A DNA stretch of 43,770 bases from CAZRGV01 sp964599655. GTDB lineage: Bacteria > Planctomycetota > Planctomycetia > Isosphaerales > Isosphaeraceae. The notes beneath the pieces are model-generated. The model was not told the origin of the DNA. It made no database searches and worked only from the letters and a program-made list of their open reading frames with translations. The position numbers and the translations under genes are program-made. The DNA is taken from assembly GCA_964599655.1 (NCBI GenBank), contig CAZRGV010000042.1, forward strand, positions 1 through 43,770, read 5' to 3'. Below are positions 27,731 to 37,150 of this stretch, one piece after another (positions within the stretch are counted from its first letter, which is position 1; the number at the start of each line of letters is the position of its first letter).

Positions 27731-28417
27731 ATGATTGGTGTCATGGGCCCTCGTCCGCGAAGCCTCGACTGGCTCCTGGGTGTTTGTCTGATTCTGTTCG
27801 GATTCGCCTCCCCGTCGAGCGCGGCCTTTCTGAGCATTCCGCAGAACTATCAGATCATGCCGGGAGAGACGATCACGATCGCCTTGAACCTGACGCGACC
27901 CAGCGGCGATAACACGCTGACCGAGATGAGCTCGATTGACATCCACATCCAATTTGACACAAACCTTTTCACCGTCGACGGCAACTCGATCCGGGCCGGT
28001 TCGTTCCTGAGCAGCAATTCGTTCGCGTTCACCCGCAACACAACGCTCGCCGCCACGGGCGACATTGTGGCCAACGCGTTCGTGCAGTCTCCCGTCGCGA
28101 TTCCCACCGGCGTGAACCAGGTTCTGCTGTTCGACCTGACGGCGAAATCGAACGCCACGCCCGGCCAGTCGAGCTACATCAACCTAGTTCTCGACGCCCC
28201 TTTGTTGAGCACGGGACAGATCGCCCGGACGAGGATCGACGGCCAGAGCAACGGGAGCAACCTGAGTCCGCCTCCTTCGAACGTCGTGGGTGACCCGAAC
28301 GATGGACTCGTGCAAATCAACGCGATCCCCGAGCCGTCATCGATCGCCCTGCTGATCGCGGGGTGTGTGGTCTCCGGATTCGTGCTTCGGAAGCGCCCAA
28401 AGCCCAAGCCGGTTTGA
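27731..28417 (+). CDS. PEP-CTERM sorting domain protein, cohesin-like ectodomain
   Basis: 228 aa from ATG 27731. Sec signal peptide (LDWLLGVCLILFGFASPSSAA). The middle 150 residues are Asn/Ser/Thr-rich beta structure starting IPQNYQIMPGETITIALNL and IDIHIQFDTNLFTVDG, a pattern like cohesin-type domains. The C-terminus is a textbook PEP-CTERM signal: PEPSS, then a hydrophobic helix (IALLIAGCVVSGFVL), then a basic tail RKRPKPKP. In the known system an exosortase cleaves at PEP and the protein goes to the outer surface or matrix. No exosortase gene is in this window. Function of the ectodomain is unknown. Confidence 0.87.
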   Translation: MIGVMGPRPRSLDWLLGVCLILFGFASPSSAAFLSIPQNYQIMPGETITIALNLTRPSGDNTLTEMSSIDIHIQFDTNLFTVDGNSIRAGSFLSSNSFAFTRNTTLAATGDIVANAFVQSPVAIPTGVNQVLLFDLTAKSNATPGQSSYINLVLDAPLLSTGQIARTRIDGQSNGSNLSPPPSNVVGDPNDGLVQINAIPEPSSIALLIAGCVVSGFVLRKRPKPKPV

Positions 28418-28533
28418 TCACACAACCGACACCATCGCGTCCGTCGACCGATCCGGGCTCGTCCGCGACGATCGTGGGGCGAGCCCCCTGGTTTGTTGCG
28501 TTCCGGCAACATCGAGGCGAGCCGGGAGCCGCC

Positions 28534-29283
28534 TCAGCCCGAGCCGCGGAATCGAGGAGAGGGCTTGGGCTTGAACGGGTAGTCGAGTTCCGGCGGGCGC
28601 CTGTAGCCGTCCGGGAACTGGGGCGTGATCGGTTCGAGCCCCCCCTCCCACCTTCCGCCCTTCCCCTCGCTCTCGCACTCCAGACAGGCGCGAATATCGG
28701 ACTCGCGAAGCTGCGGGTACTTCTCTCGGATATCGTCGTAGGTCCAGTCGTCCTCGATCATGGAGCAAATGTATTCGGCCTCGAGATCGGTTCCCTTGAC
28801 GACGGGCCAGACTCGGGATACCTGGGGATCAATGACGATCCGCTCACGCCAGTCCTCGAACGCCTCGTCCGGCACCTCCGGCAACGTCCGGTTCTTGGAG
28901 CGTTCCGCCGCCTCCTTGCGATGGCGAGCCTTCAACTTGTGCAGCTCGGCATGGGCCTTCCAGAACTCGCGACTGGTCATCGCCTCGAGCCGGATCCACT
29001 GGGCGTCGGGAAAGTCCGGCGCGTTCTGATTCAAACGGTGCAGCCGCCGGAGCACAATGACCAGTCGATCGAACAGGAGCCGCTCGTCGGCCCCAAGAGG
29101 AGCAAGTTCCTCGGTCAGCTCCTGGATGCGGGCCTGAAGCCCCTCGTCATCTTGATCGAAAAGATTGTTCGAGGATAGAGGCGCCAATAATTGATTGACT
29201 TTGCCATCGTGAGAACGTTTTGAGTCGGAGGTTGCGGATGGCTTCGAGCCATTCTTCGGTGCGTTTTGAGGATCTTTTTTCAT
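28534..29283 (-). CDS. DUF433 domain protein
   Basis: 249 aa from ATG 29283 (MKKDPQNAPKN). The same frame stays open upstream to an ATG at 29469, but that part is arginine-rich non-family sequence. Residues about 30-145 are charged and helical (IQELTEELAPLGADERLLFDRL ... EFWKAHAELHKLKARHRKE), likely coiled coil. Residues about 160-215 are a DUF433 helix-turn-helix-like domain: DPQVSRVWPVVKGTDLEAEY ... DDWTYDDIREKYPQLRESDIRACLE. DUF433 proteins are often antitoxins paired with PIN/DUF5615 toxins. No such toxin is adjacent, and the long N-terminal extension is unusual, so antitoxin function is only a possibility. Convergent with the PEP-CTERM gene. Confidence 0.72.
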   Translation of the reverse strand: MKKDPQNAPKNGSKPSATSDSKRSHDGKVNQLLAPLSSNNLFDQDDEGLQARIQELTEELAPLGADERLLFDRLVIVLRRLHRLNQNAPDFPDAQWIRLEAMTSREFWKAHAELHKLKARHRKEAAERSKNRTLPEVPDEAFEDWRERIVIDPQVSRVWPVVKGTDLEAEYICSMIEDDWTYDDIREKYPQLRESDIRACLECESEGKGGRWEGGLEPITPQFPDGYRRPPELDYPFKPKPSPRFRGSG

Positions 29284-29658
29284 CGGACAAAACTCAATCG
29301 TTGCGGGTTTCCCGGTGGATCGACGAAGCGCGCGAGACCGAACGAATCGCCCGGATGGCTGGCCCCTCGTCGGGTGGGCATGGTCCACCCGACGACGGAG
29401 GCACGAGGACGGTTTCGGGCGATTCCGTTGTCTGGGCTCACGTTTTGGCAAACGACGCCGTTTGCGCAACAGTCAATAGTAAGATCGAAAGTTCAGGCGC
29501 GAACTATCGGGGTAATCTTCGGCATTTCGCGGTTTTTTTTCCTGGAGCGCGCCGGTGGGGTCGATTATGCCGGACATTCCGGGTTCGTGCGGTCGGGGCT
29601 TGAAGCGGTTATGATGTCGGGCGGCAACGATTCCGACGGAAAAACAGGCGTGGCGACC
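29284..29658. other. divergent intergenic region, DUF433 / acyltransferase
   Basis: 375 nt between divergent genes. Holds a perfect 11-bp inverted repeat (29367-29395) and AT-richer stretches at 29470-29545. The acyltransferase frame is open throughout, but the added residues are not protein-like. No gene seen. Confidence 0.55.
29367..29395. repeat. perfect 11-bp inverted repeat between divergent genes
   Basis: TCGTCGGGTGG (29367-29377) and CCACCCGACGA (29385-29395) around a 7-nt centre. It is too far from any stop to be an ordinary terminator and sits midway between two divergent starts, where an operator would be expected. The function is inferred from position only. Confidence 0.6.
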
Positions 29659-30852
<1,194 letters not shown>

Positions 30853-30856
30853 TCGC

Positions 30857-32365
30857 CTAACGCGCCGGTGCCGCCGGAGATTGCTCGACGAATCGCAGGG
30901 CGAACAGGTCGGCGTCTCGCATCACGAACCGCAAACGAACCCGGCGGCCGGCGAGGGGCGCGAGGCTCTGGCCCTTGCGCCAGCTCACCACGCGGGCGAT
31001 CTCGTCGCCCCAGATTTCCGGACAGTCATCGAGGGTGTAGCCGGGGATCGGGTGTCCCTCGGCATCCTGGATCTCAACCTGAACACTCCCGACCGCGGAC
31101 GTCGAGACATTGATCGTTAACGTGTTCCCATGAAAGACCAAAGGCTTGCTGCTCCATTCGCCGCCCGAATAGGGCGCATGGATCGAGACGAAGCCGTCGG
31201 TGCGCAACGTCCCGCGCCGAAGCTGGGGCACCGAGTCGCCTTCCGGATAGTTGCCGTAATGCTCACTCCAGTAGATCGATAGCTCCGAGGGACTCGTCGC
31301 CAGGAGCCCCCACGCGGGCGTGCTATTGCCGTGCGCTCCGCCCCAGTTTTGTGGGTCAAGGCCGGGGCGAAGGAACGCCTCCATGAAGGTGCGGTCCCAG
31401 CGCAATCCGTCGTGACTCGACATGAACACGGCGTCGGACAGTCCATCGGTCTTCCGCTTCTCCAAGCCCACGAAACCACGATCCGACGGCGGCACGAACC
31501 GCATGGGGAACCCGAGATAGAGGCGGGGTTCATGCACATAAGGCACGATTCCGTTGGTGTAGAAATGTTCGAGCGGCGTGTCGCCGAAGTCGAGGGGTTC
31601 CGGGCGCGTCCAGTGGAGAAAGTCGCGAGAAGTGGAACGGCTGATGCTTCGCTTTCCCTCGCGTCCCACGCGAAGGTAGCACACATAATGACCCGCGACG
31701 GTATCCCAGAACGCGGTGTTGTGCGAGTCGAACGCCCCTTCGTCCAGGATCGGCTCCTCGCGCATCTTCTTCCAGTGGATGCCATCGGGAGACTCGAAGG
31801 CGGCGAGCGCGTTGTGGCGATCGTCGCCTGAGCCGACCTTGTCGAGCGTCACGGCCTTGTAGCGCTGGGAGGGACGCGCTGCGGGATTCTGATCGATAAA
31901 GGGTGAAAAGTTGTGCGACTCATCGTAGGCTTTTCGCTCGCCGGTCCAGACGATATTGTTTTCCTTCGAGCCACGAAACGCGAAGAGGCCGAGCGCCGGT
32001 CGCGTCCAGCGCCGGCCGTCGTCGCTTTCCGCGACGCAGGTCACTTCGCGGCCGAGGTCGCCGCCGCCTCGATAATAAAGGCGGAAGCGATCTCCATCGC
32101 GCAGCACCGTGACATAACCGCTTTGCGGGCCTTCCCAGGGCGCGTCGAACTTGAAGACAACCTCCGGGGACTCGGGCGCGTGGAGTCGGAGGCTCACGTT
32201 CGACCGCGAGGCGATCCGGTGATCGTCGACGAAGAGAATTCGTTGCGAGCCGATCTCCTCGGGCAGATCCTCCGCGCTGGCCGTTACGGAGAGGATCGGA
32301 AACACCATCGCCAACCATCGAGCCATCTTGATAGCGCGCACCGAAAGTGGGTTCCTGTCCGTCAT
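30857..32365 (-). CDS. exported glycoside-hydrolase-like five-bladed propeller protein
   Basis: 502 aa from ATG 32365, which has CGGAG a few bases upstream; an ATG at 32326 is an alternative nearer the hydrophobic core. The signal peptide core is MARWLAMVFPILSVTASA. The mature protein has the repeated blade pattern of the GH32/43/62/68-like beta-fructosidase superfamily (RFRLYYRGGG, AFESPDGIHWKKM, CYLRVGREGKRSISRSTSRDFLHWT, FMSSHDGLRWDRTF), with a C-terminal beta-sandwich of about 110 residues (TLRTDGFVSIHAPYSGGEWSSKP ...). I could not place all three catalytic acids with confidence, so hydrolase activity is not certain. It follows the GH32 gene by 52 nt on the same strand; the two form a likely operon. 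Confidence 0.75.
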   Translation of the reverse strand: MTDRNPLSVRAIKMARWLAMVFPILSVTASAEDLPEEIGSQRILFVDDHRIASRSNVSLRLHAPESPEVVFKFDAPWEGPQSGYVTVLRDGDRFRLYYRGGGDLGREVTCVAESDDGRRWTRPALGLFAFRGSKENNIVWTGERKAYDESHNFSPFIDQNPAARPSQRYKAVTLDKVGSGDDRHNALAAFESPDGIHWKKMREEPILDEGAFDSHNTAFWDTVAGHYVCYLRVGREGKRSISRSTSRDFLHWTRPEPLDFGDTPLEHFYTNGIVPYVHEPRLYLGFPMRFVPPSDRGFVGLEKRKTDGLSDAVFMSSHDGLRWDRTFMEAFLRPGLDPQNWGGAHGNSTPAWGLLATSPSELSIYWSEHYGNYPEGDSVPQLRRGTLRTDGFVSIHAPYSGGEWSSKPLVFHGNTLTINVSTSAVGSVQVEIQDAEGHPIPGYTLDDCPEIWGDEIARVVSWRKGQSLAPLAGRRVRLRFVMRDADLFALRFVEQSPAAPAR

Positions 32366-32417
32366 CGAGCGAGCTCCGGAGAGTGTTGGTCGAGGGATGT
32401 CGCGCCTCGAAACAAGA

Positions 32418-34562
32418 TCATTGGTCATTGACATCCAGCACATGAACGTTCAACCAGAGAATCCGCGCGGTTCCGCCTTCCGCGGAGAAGCGGAGCGAAC
32501 GATCGGTCACCGCCGGACGGGCTCCGACGGAAAGGGCGACCTCGCCCTTATTGCCAAAGATCTCGACGGAACCGCGATCGACCAGAATTCGCAACGCGAC
32601 TCGTCCATCGTTGGGAGCAAGGGGGGCCGAGTGCTTGCGGCATTCGATCGTCTGTTTCTCGACGTTGTAGACCACCGGCACGCCTCGGACGTTCCAGGTG
32701 ACTGAGTGGGCCTGACCGATCTCGAACTCCCCTTCGAGATCCAGGAGTTCGCCGGTGACGGGTTCGAGCGGTTTCTTTCCCGGTTCGAGCTCGATCGCTT
32801 GCCAGCGATGCGTTCTGGCCCGGATTGAGGCCGTTTCGCGGACGGGTTCGGCGAACAGGCGAACGCCGTTCCTGGTCGATCTCAGGGTAAGCTCGCAGGG
32901 AATGGTCATTTGCTGGTTGAAGGGCATATCGGGAAACGTGATATCGCGACCCCAGCCGATCTGGATGCGACGACCCTCGGGGGGGTTGCTGAAGGTCTGC
33001 GCGGCGTAGAAATCCCCATGCCAGAGCGGCTGCTTCCTGTTTGACTCGGGCGTGAAGACATGTCCATCGAACGCGCCGATCATGTACTGGCCGTCGGCCG
33101 CGTAGAGAACCCATCGCGATTCGTCGGGCTTGCCATCCACCGGCAGAGCGAACAGGTCGGGACATTCGTAGAAGCCTTTGATTCGGCTCTCATAGGTCCA
33201 TGATTTCAGATCCGGTGACGAATGGAACGCGATGGCCTGCCCGTCTTCCTCGTCGTAGACGGCCATGATCCAGCGGTTCGATCCTTCATGCCAGAGCAGC
33301 CGAGGGTCTCGCCCCTTGTGGCGGACGACCGGATTTCCTTCGAACTCGGTCCACGACCGGCCTCGATCGTTGCTGTAAACGATGCACTCGCCGCGGCCGG
33401 TGCTGGTGAAGGCGGCCACCATGACCGGGAGCGCTCCTGTCTGAAATCCGGATGTGTTCTTGTGATCGATGACGGCGCTGCCCGAGAAGCACCAGTCGTC
33501 GTACGCGCGAGGATAAAGGGCGATCGGCAGTTCGTTCCAGTGCAGGAGGTCAGGGCTGACCGCATGCCCCCAGTGCATGTTACCCCAGTTCCAGCCGTAG
33601 GGGTTGTGCTGATAGAAGAGATGAAACTCGCCATCGAGCCAGACCAGGCCGTTGGGATCGTTCAGCCAGCCGCGTCTCGACGTGAAATGAAATTGAGGCC
33701 GTTTGAATTTGTGAGCGATTTCCCAAGCGTTGGGAACCTCGTCGTCGAACCGGAGGGCCTCCCGCAATGTTTGGCCGGCCGGAAGAACGGTTTCGACCTG
33801 GAGGGACTGACCCCGGAACGGGCCCACATCAAGAAACGACCAGAAATCGGGCTTATCCAGGGCCAGCTCGATGTCGAACTCGTGAACGGTCTTCCCGTCG
33901 TGCTTGATCGTCATCCGTCGCTTCGGCGCGCCGGTACGGACGGGCAAATGCAGATATCGCGCTCTGACGTGAAGGTCTTTCCGGACGGTTTCGCGCCCTT
34001 GCTTGCGATCGCTCTGAACGATCTGGTCGACGTTGATATGGCCCCAGCCGCCGGTATGCTGATCGACGATTTGCAGGCTGGCCTTCTGGCCGATCCAGGG
34101 AGTCACGTCCCACGACTGCCAATCGAGCTGTTCGCTTCCGCCGGGACGGTCGTTGGGACCAGTCGCGGTTCGCACGACCTGCCCATCGACGATGAGGTTC
34201 ATGCAGGTCTGACCTGGATGCGCGCCTCCACCAATGAGAAAATTGATTTGTGATCGTTCGATCGTAAATTGTGTTGACGTCAGCGTTCCCGTCGACGCAT
34301 CGCCGCCGTGGAAGGAGTTCACGAGTCGTTCGCCGAGAAATCCGCCGACCGGCATCTGGCCGGGCAGGGTTCCTCGAGCGGGTCCTGGCCCGAAGGCGTC
34401 TCCGGTTGTGGTCCAGTCGCCGTAGTTCTCGCTCTCGAAGTCGGCGATGAGGATATCCGGGCGATCCGCATCGTTCGCCTCGATGGCGAATTGTAAGAGA
34501 GTGGAGATCGCGGCCAAAAGGCTCGCAACGAGGAATCTGCGGCGTTGAGTGAACGATCGCAC
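32418..34562 (-). CDS. GH32 family exported levanase/fructanase-like hydrolase
   Basis: 714 aa if started at GTG 34562 (MRSFTQRRRFLVASLLAAIS), the only start that gives a signal peptide; no ATG is available. The N-terminal 250 residues are an extra beta-sandwich domain (ILIADFESENYGDWTTTGDAFG ... GWGHINVDQIVQ) seen in many secreted levanases. The GH32 propeller carries all three catalytic residues: nucleophile Asp302 (WLNDPNG), transition-state Asp419 (RDP) and acid/base Glu466 (ECPD). A C-terminal GH32 beta-sandwich ends with LRILVDRGSVEIFGNKGE. The enzyme hydrolyses beta-fructosidic bonds in levan, inulin or sucrose. Together with the following glycosidase-like gene it forms a probable fructan-use operon. 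Confidence 0.9.
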   Translation of the reverse strand: MRSFTQRRRFLVASLLAAISTLLQFAIEANDADRPDILIADFESENYGDWTTTGDAFGPGPARGTLPGQMPVGGFLGERLVNSFHGGDASTGTLTSTQFTIERSQINFLIGGGAHPGQTCMNLIVDGQVVRTATGPNDRPGGSEQLDWQSWDVTPWIGQKASLQIVDQHTGGWGHINVDQIVQSDRKQGRETVRKDLHVRARYLHLPVRTGAPKRRMTIKHDGKTVHEFDIELALDKPDFWSFLDVGPFRGQSLQVETVLPAGQTLREALRFDDEVPNAWEIAHKFKRPQFHFTSRRGWLNDPNGLVWLDGEFHLFYQHNPYGWNWGNMHWGHAVSPDLLHWNELPIALYPRAYDDWCFSGSAVIDHKNTSGFQTGALPVMVAAFTSTGRGECIVYSNDRGRSWTEFEGNPVVRHKGRDPRLLWHEGSNRWIMAVYDEEDGQAIAFHSSPDLKSWTYESRIKGFYECPDLFALPVDGKPDESRWVLYAADGQYMIGAFDGHVFTPESNRKQPLWHGDFYAAQTFSNPPEGRRIQIGWGRDITFPDMPFNQQMTIPCELTLRSTRNGVRLFAEPVRETASIRARTHRWQAIELEPGKKPLEPVTGELLDLEGEFEIGQAHSVTWNVRGVPVVYNVEKQTIECRKHSAPLAPNDGRVALRILVDRGSVEIFGNKGEVALSVGARPAVTDRSLRFSAEGGTARILWLNVHVLDVNDQ

Positions 34563-34847
34563 GGTCGGTGCCCCGTGATGGATGCTGGCGGATGTTGGAT
34601 GGAGGGCGGTCCCTCGCGCCGGAAGATTCGACGGACGGGCTGCCTGGGTGTACGATACGCGTTCCCTCGACGTCGAGGAAGAACCTCCCCCGATTCGCGA
34701 CACGCCGGAATGCGGTTCTCTCGTCAACTCGGATTCGGCGCGGCGAGTGACTCGATCATGGCGGTGAGAACGGCGAGCCGTCGAACGAGCTGGACGTACT
34801 GGCCTCCGCGAGTGATCGGAGAGCACTCGGCGTCGTCGGCCGCTGAA

Positions 34848-36238
34848 CTAGCCGCGATAGAGCGCGGAGATCGGGCGTCCGATCGTCGCGGGAAACGGTC
34901 GGTCGAGGGCGTCGGTGTAGACGGTGGAGGGGTCGACTCCGAGGGCGGCGAAGGCCGTCGCGGCGAGATCCCAGGGGCCGTAGCGCTCGGTCCTGGGGTA
35001 CGCGGCGAACTTGTCGGAGGCTCCCAGGACCGCGCCTCGTGAGACTCCGGCGCCGGCCATCACGATCGAGTAAACGTTGGCCCAGTGCTTCCGTCCTGGC
35101 GAGGCGCCGGCAAATCGGGGCTCGAGGGCGACCCGAGGCGCGCGGCCGAACTCTCCCAGGCAAATCACGAGGGTTTGATCGAGCAAGCCCCGGTCGTCGA
35201 GATCCTCCAGGAGAGTCGCAAAACTCTGGTCGAATCGCGGCAGGAGCAAGTCGCGGTAGACGGCGAAGATGTCGTTATGCGTGTCCCATCCATATGTATC
35301 GACATCCTCGGCATGTTTGTCCTGCCCCCGTGCCGAATGGTTCCAGAAGACGGTGATGAGGGGCACCTCGGCCTCGGCCAGGCGCCTCGCGAGCAGGCAG
35401 GCCTGGCCGGAGCGGTGCCGTCCGTAGCGATCGCGGAGCGAAGGGGGCTCGGCCTCGAGGTCGAACGCCGCTCGGCCGCGAGGGGAGGCGAGCAACTCAT
35501 ACGCCTGGCTGTAGAGCCCTTGCATCGCTCGCATGTCGGGGTCGTCGAGATGCTGGCGCCGGTAGGCGTCGATTGTATCGAGCAGCGAGCGGCGGGCGTC
35601 GAGGCGAACGGGAGGTCCGGCGGCGGAGCCAGGCTGGGAAGCGAGGAAGCGCCCTGGGTCACGTCGCCGACCACGAACGGCTCATACTCTCGGCCGAGAA
35701 AGCCGCCGTCCTGACCGGGCCCGGGCAATTCCGGAACAAGCGCTGGTCCATTCACATGAACGGCCGTATAAGGCACGCGACGGCTCGGCCGAAGGCGTTT
35801 CAGGACCGCGCCCTGGCATGGGAAATCGTTGGGGCTGGGCAACGGGTTGGACGATTTTCGGGGGTGGTAACGCCCGGTGAGCGTCAAGTAGGTGGCGGAA
35901 CCGTGGTCGAGGTCGTCGTGCGAGACGCTCCGGACGATCGTGTAGCGGTCGGCGAGCCGCGCCAGACGTGGCAGGTGCTCCCCGAGAAACGTGCCCGGAA
36001 CGGCGCTGGGGATGGCACCGAACTCGCCTCGAATTTCGAGCGGAGCGTCGGGTTTGGGATCCCACGTTTCGAGCTGACTTTGACCCCCATTGGTGTAGAT
36101 GAGGATCACCGATCGGGCTCGTCCGAATCCCGGGAAAGCCGGGTTCGAGCCCAAGGACTCGGACGCGGCCCTGGGGAGAACCGCCAGCCGGCTCAGGCCG
36201 GCCAGGGTGCCGATCCGAAGCCAGAGGCGCCTCGTCAT
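34848..36238 (-). pseudogene. DUF1501 (sulfatase-like fold) protein, frameshifted
   Basis: Reads as one DUF1501 gene of about 460 codons broken by a single frame change. From ATG 36238 the first frame gives MTRRLWLRIGTLAGLS, then SVILIYTNGGQSQLETWDPKPDAP, HLPRLARLADRYTIVRSVSHDDLDHG and on to about SLPSLAPPPDLP near 35620. The continuing family sequence (VRLDARRSLLDTIDAYRRQ, then GLYSQAYELLASPRGRAAFDLE, CLLARRLAEAEVPLITVFWNHS, LVICLGEFGRAPR, TDALDRPFPATIGRPI) is in another frame, ending at the stop at 34848. The switch lies in the GC-rich tract at about 35610-35630. Both sides are otherwise intact, so either a recent mutation or a consensus error is likely. DUF1501 proteins are exported, planctomycete-rich, and usually partner with DUF1549/DUF1553 cytochrome-like proteins, which are absent here. 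Confidence 0.8.
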
Positions 36239-36564
36239 GGTTCGGCCCGATCGTCGCTGGTCGGTGAGAAAGCGGATCACAGGCGAGGAATCTCCCGGCG
36301 GAAGAACGCGACGGATCGATTCTATCGAACAACGGGAACGCACGACAAGAATGGCGTCCCTTGTTCGGACCCGCAGACCACTCGAAGTGGTCGACGGATC
36401 GAGCGGCGTGGCGGCGTTTCGTCGAGACGCGGCCAACGGGGTTGGACCATGGCCGGCAGCCGTCGTTGCGGATCGTTGCGGCCCGAAGCGACTCCCGTTA
36501 TCCTGACCCATGGACATTTTTCCTCCACGATCCCGTTCTCGGCGGGGTCCCAACGGGGTCGCAC
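36239..36564. other. divergent intergenic region, DUF1501 / truncated hemoglobin
   Basis: 326 nt between divergent starts. Both neighbouring frames stay open into it but add no recognisable protein. No clear promoter hexamers or repeats seen. Confidence 0.5.
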
Positions 36565-36948
36565 ATGAGCGAAACGGGCAACACGCTTTACGACCGCATC
36601 GGTGGCGAGGCGGCGGTTTCCAGGCTCATCGACCGGTTTTACGAGCGGGTCCTGGCCGATCCAGAACTCGCGCCGTTTTTCGCGTCGACATCGATGGACA
36701 CGCTCCGCCGCATGCAGCGCGAATTTCTCGGGAAGGCCCTGGACGGCCCCCAGGTCTACACGGGACTGAGCCTGGCTCAGGCTCATTCCGGGCGTGGGAT
36801 CACGCTTCATCACTTCTCCCGATTCGCCCAGCATATGGTGGACACGCTTCGGGAACTGGGATTGTCCGAAACCGATGTGAATGACGTCATCGAGCGCATC
36901 AACATGTACGCTGATGACATTACCGGAGAGACGTCGCCCTCCGGTTAG
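36565..36948 (+). CDS. truncated hemoglobin, group I (2/2 fold)
   Basis: 127-aa single-domain truncated hemoglobin, the normal length for group I/N. Key positions: the LYDRIGGEAAVSRLIDRFYERVLADPELAPFF helix A/B region with Phe25-Tyr26 at B9-B10 (Tyr at B10 stabilises bound ligand), and proximal heme ligand His74 in AQAHSG. Start ATG 36565 was chosen because the fold begins six residues later. Cytoplasmic; known members bind O2 or detoxify NO. It stands alone, 202 nt ahead of the redox fusion locus on the same strand. A functional link to that locus is possible but unproven. Confidence 0.92.
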   Translation: MSETGNTLYDRIGGEAAVSRLIDRFYERVLADPELAPFFASTSMDTLRRMQREFLGKALDGPQVYTGLSLAQAHSGRGITLHHFSRFAQHMVDTLRELGLSETDVNDVIERINMYADDITGETSPSG

Positions 36949-37150
36949 TCCATGAGGAGGCATCGCGTTCGTCCGTCGCAACCGAACGGCCCGTCCTACC
37001 GCGTGCCAAGACGACTTCTGTCTTGCTCAAGTCATGAACCGCCCAGCGCGACGCTGAGCCGCCTGGACGCCTTGAGAATTGCCAGACCTCCACGATTCAA
37101 CAACGCCGCCGGTCTCCGGCCAAACCGGCCTTCGAGGAGCCTCGGGTCTT

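Noticed and set aside
22031..27952. A 1973-codon open frame on the minus strand opposite the large TPR gene
   Set aside because: It is an antisense artefact of GC-rich codon bias: no domain pattern, no start signal, and the plus strand holds a clear TPR protein.
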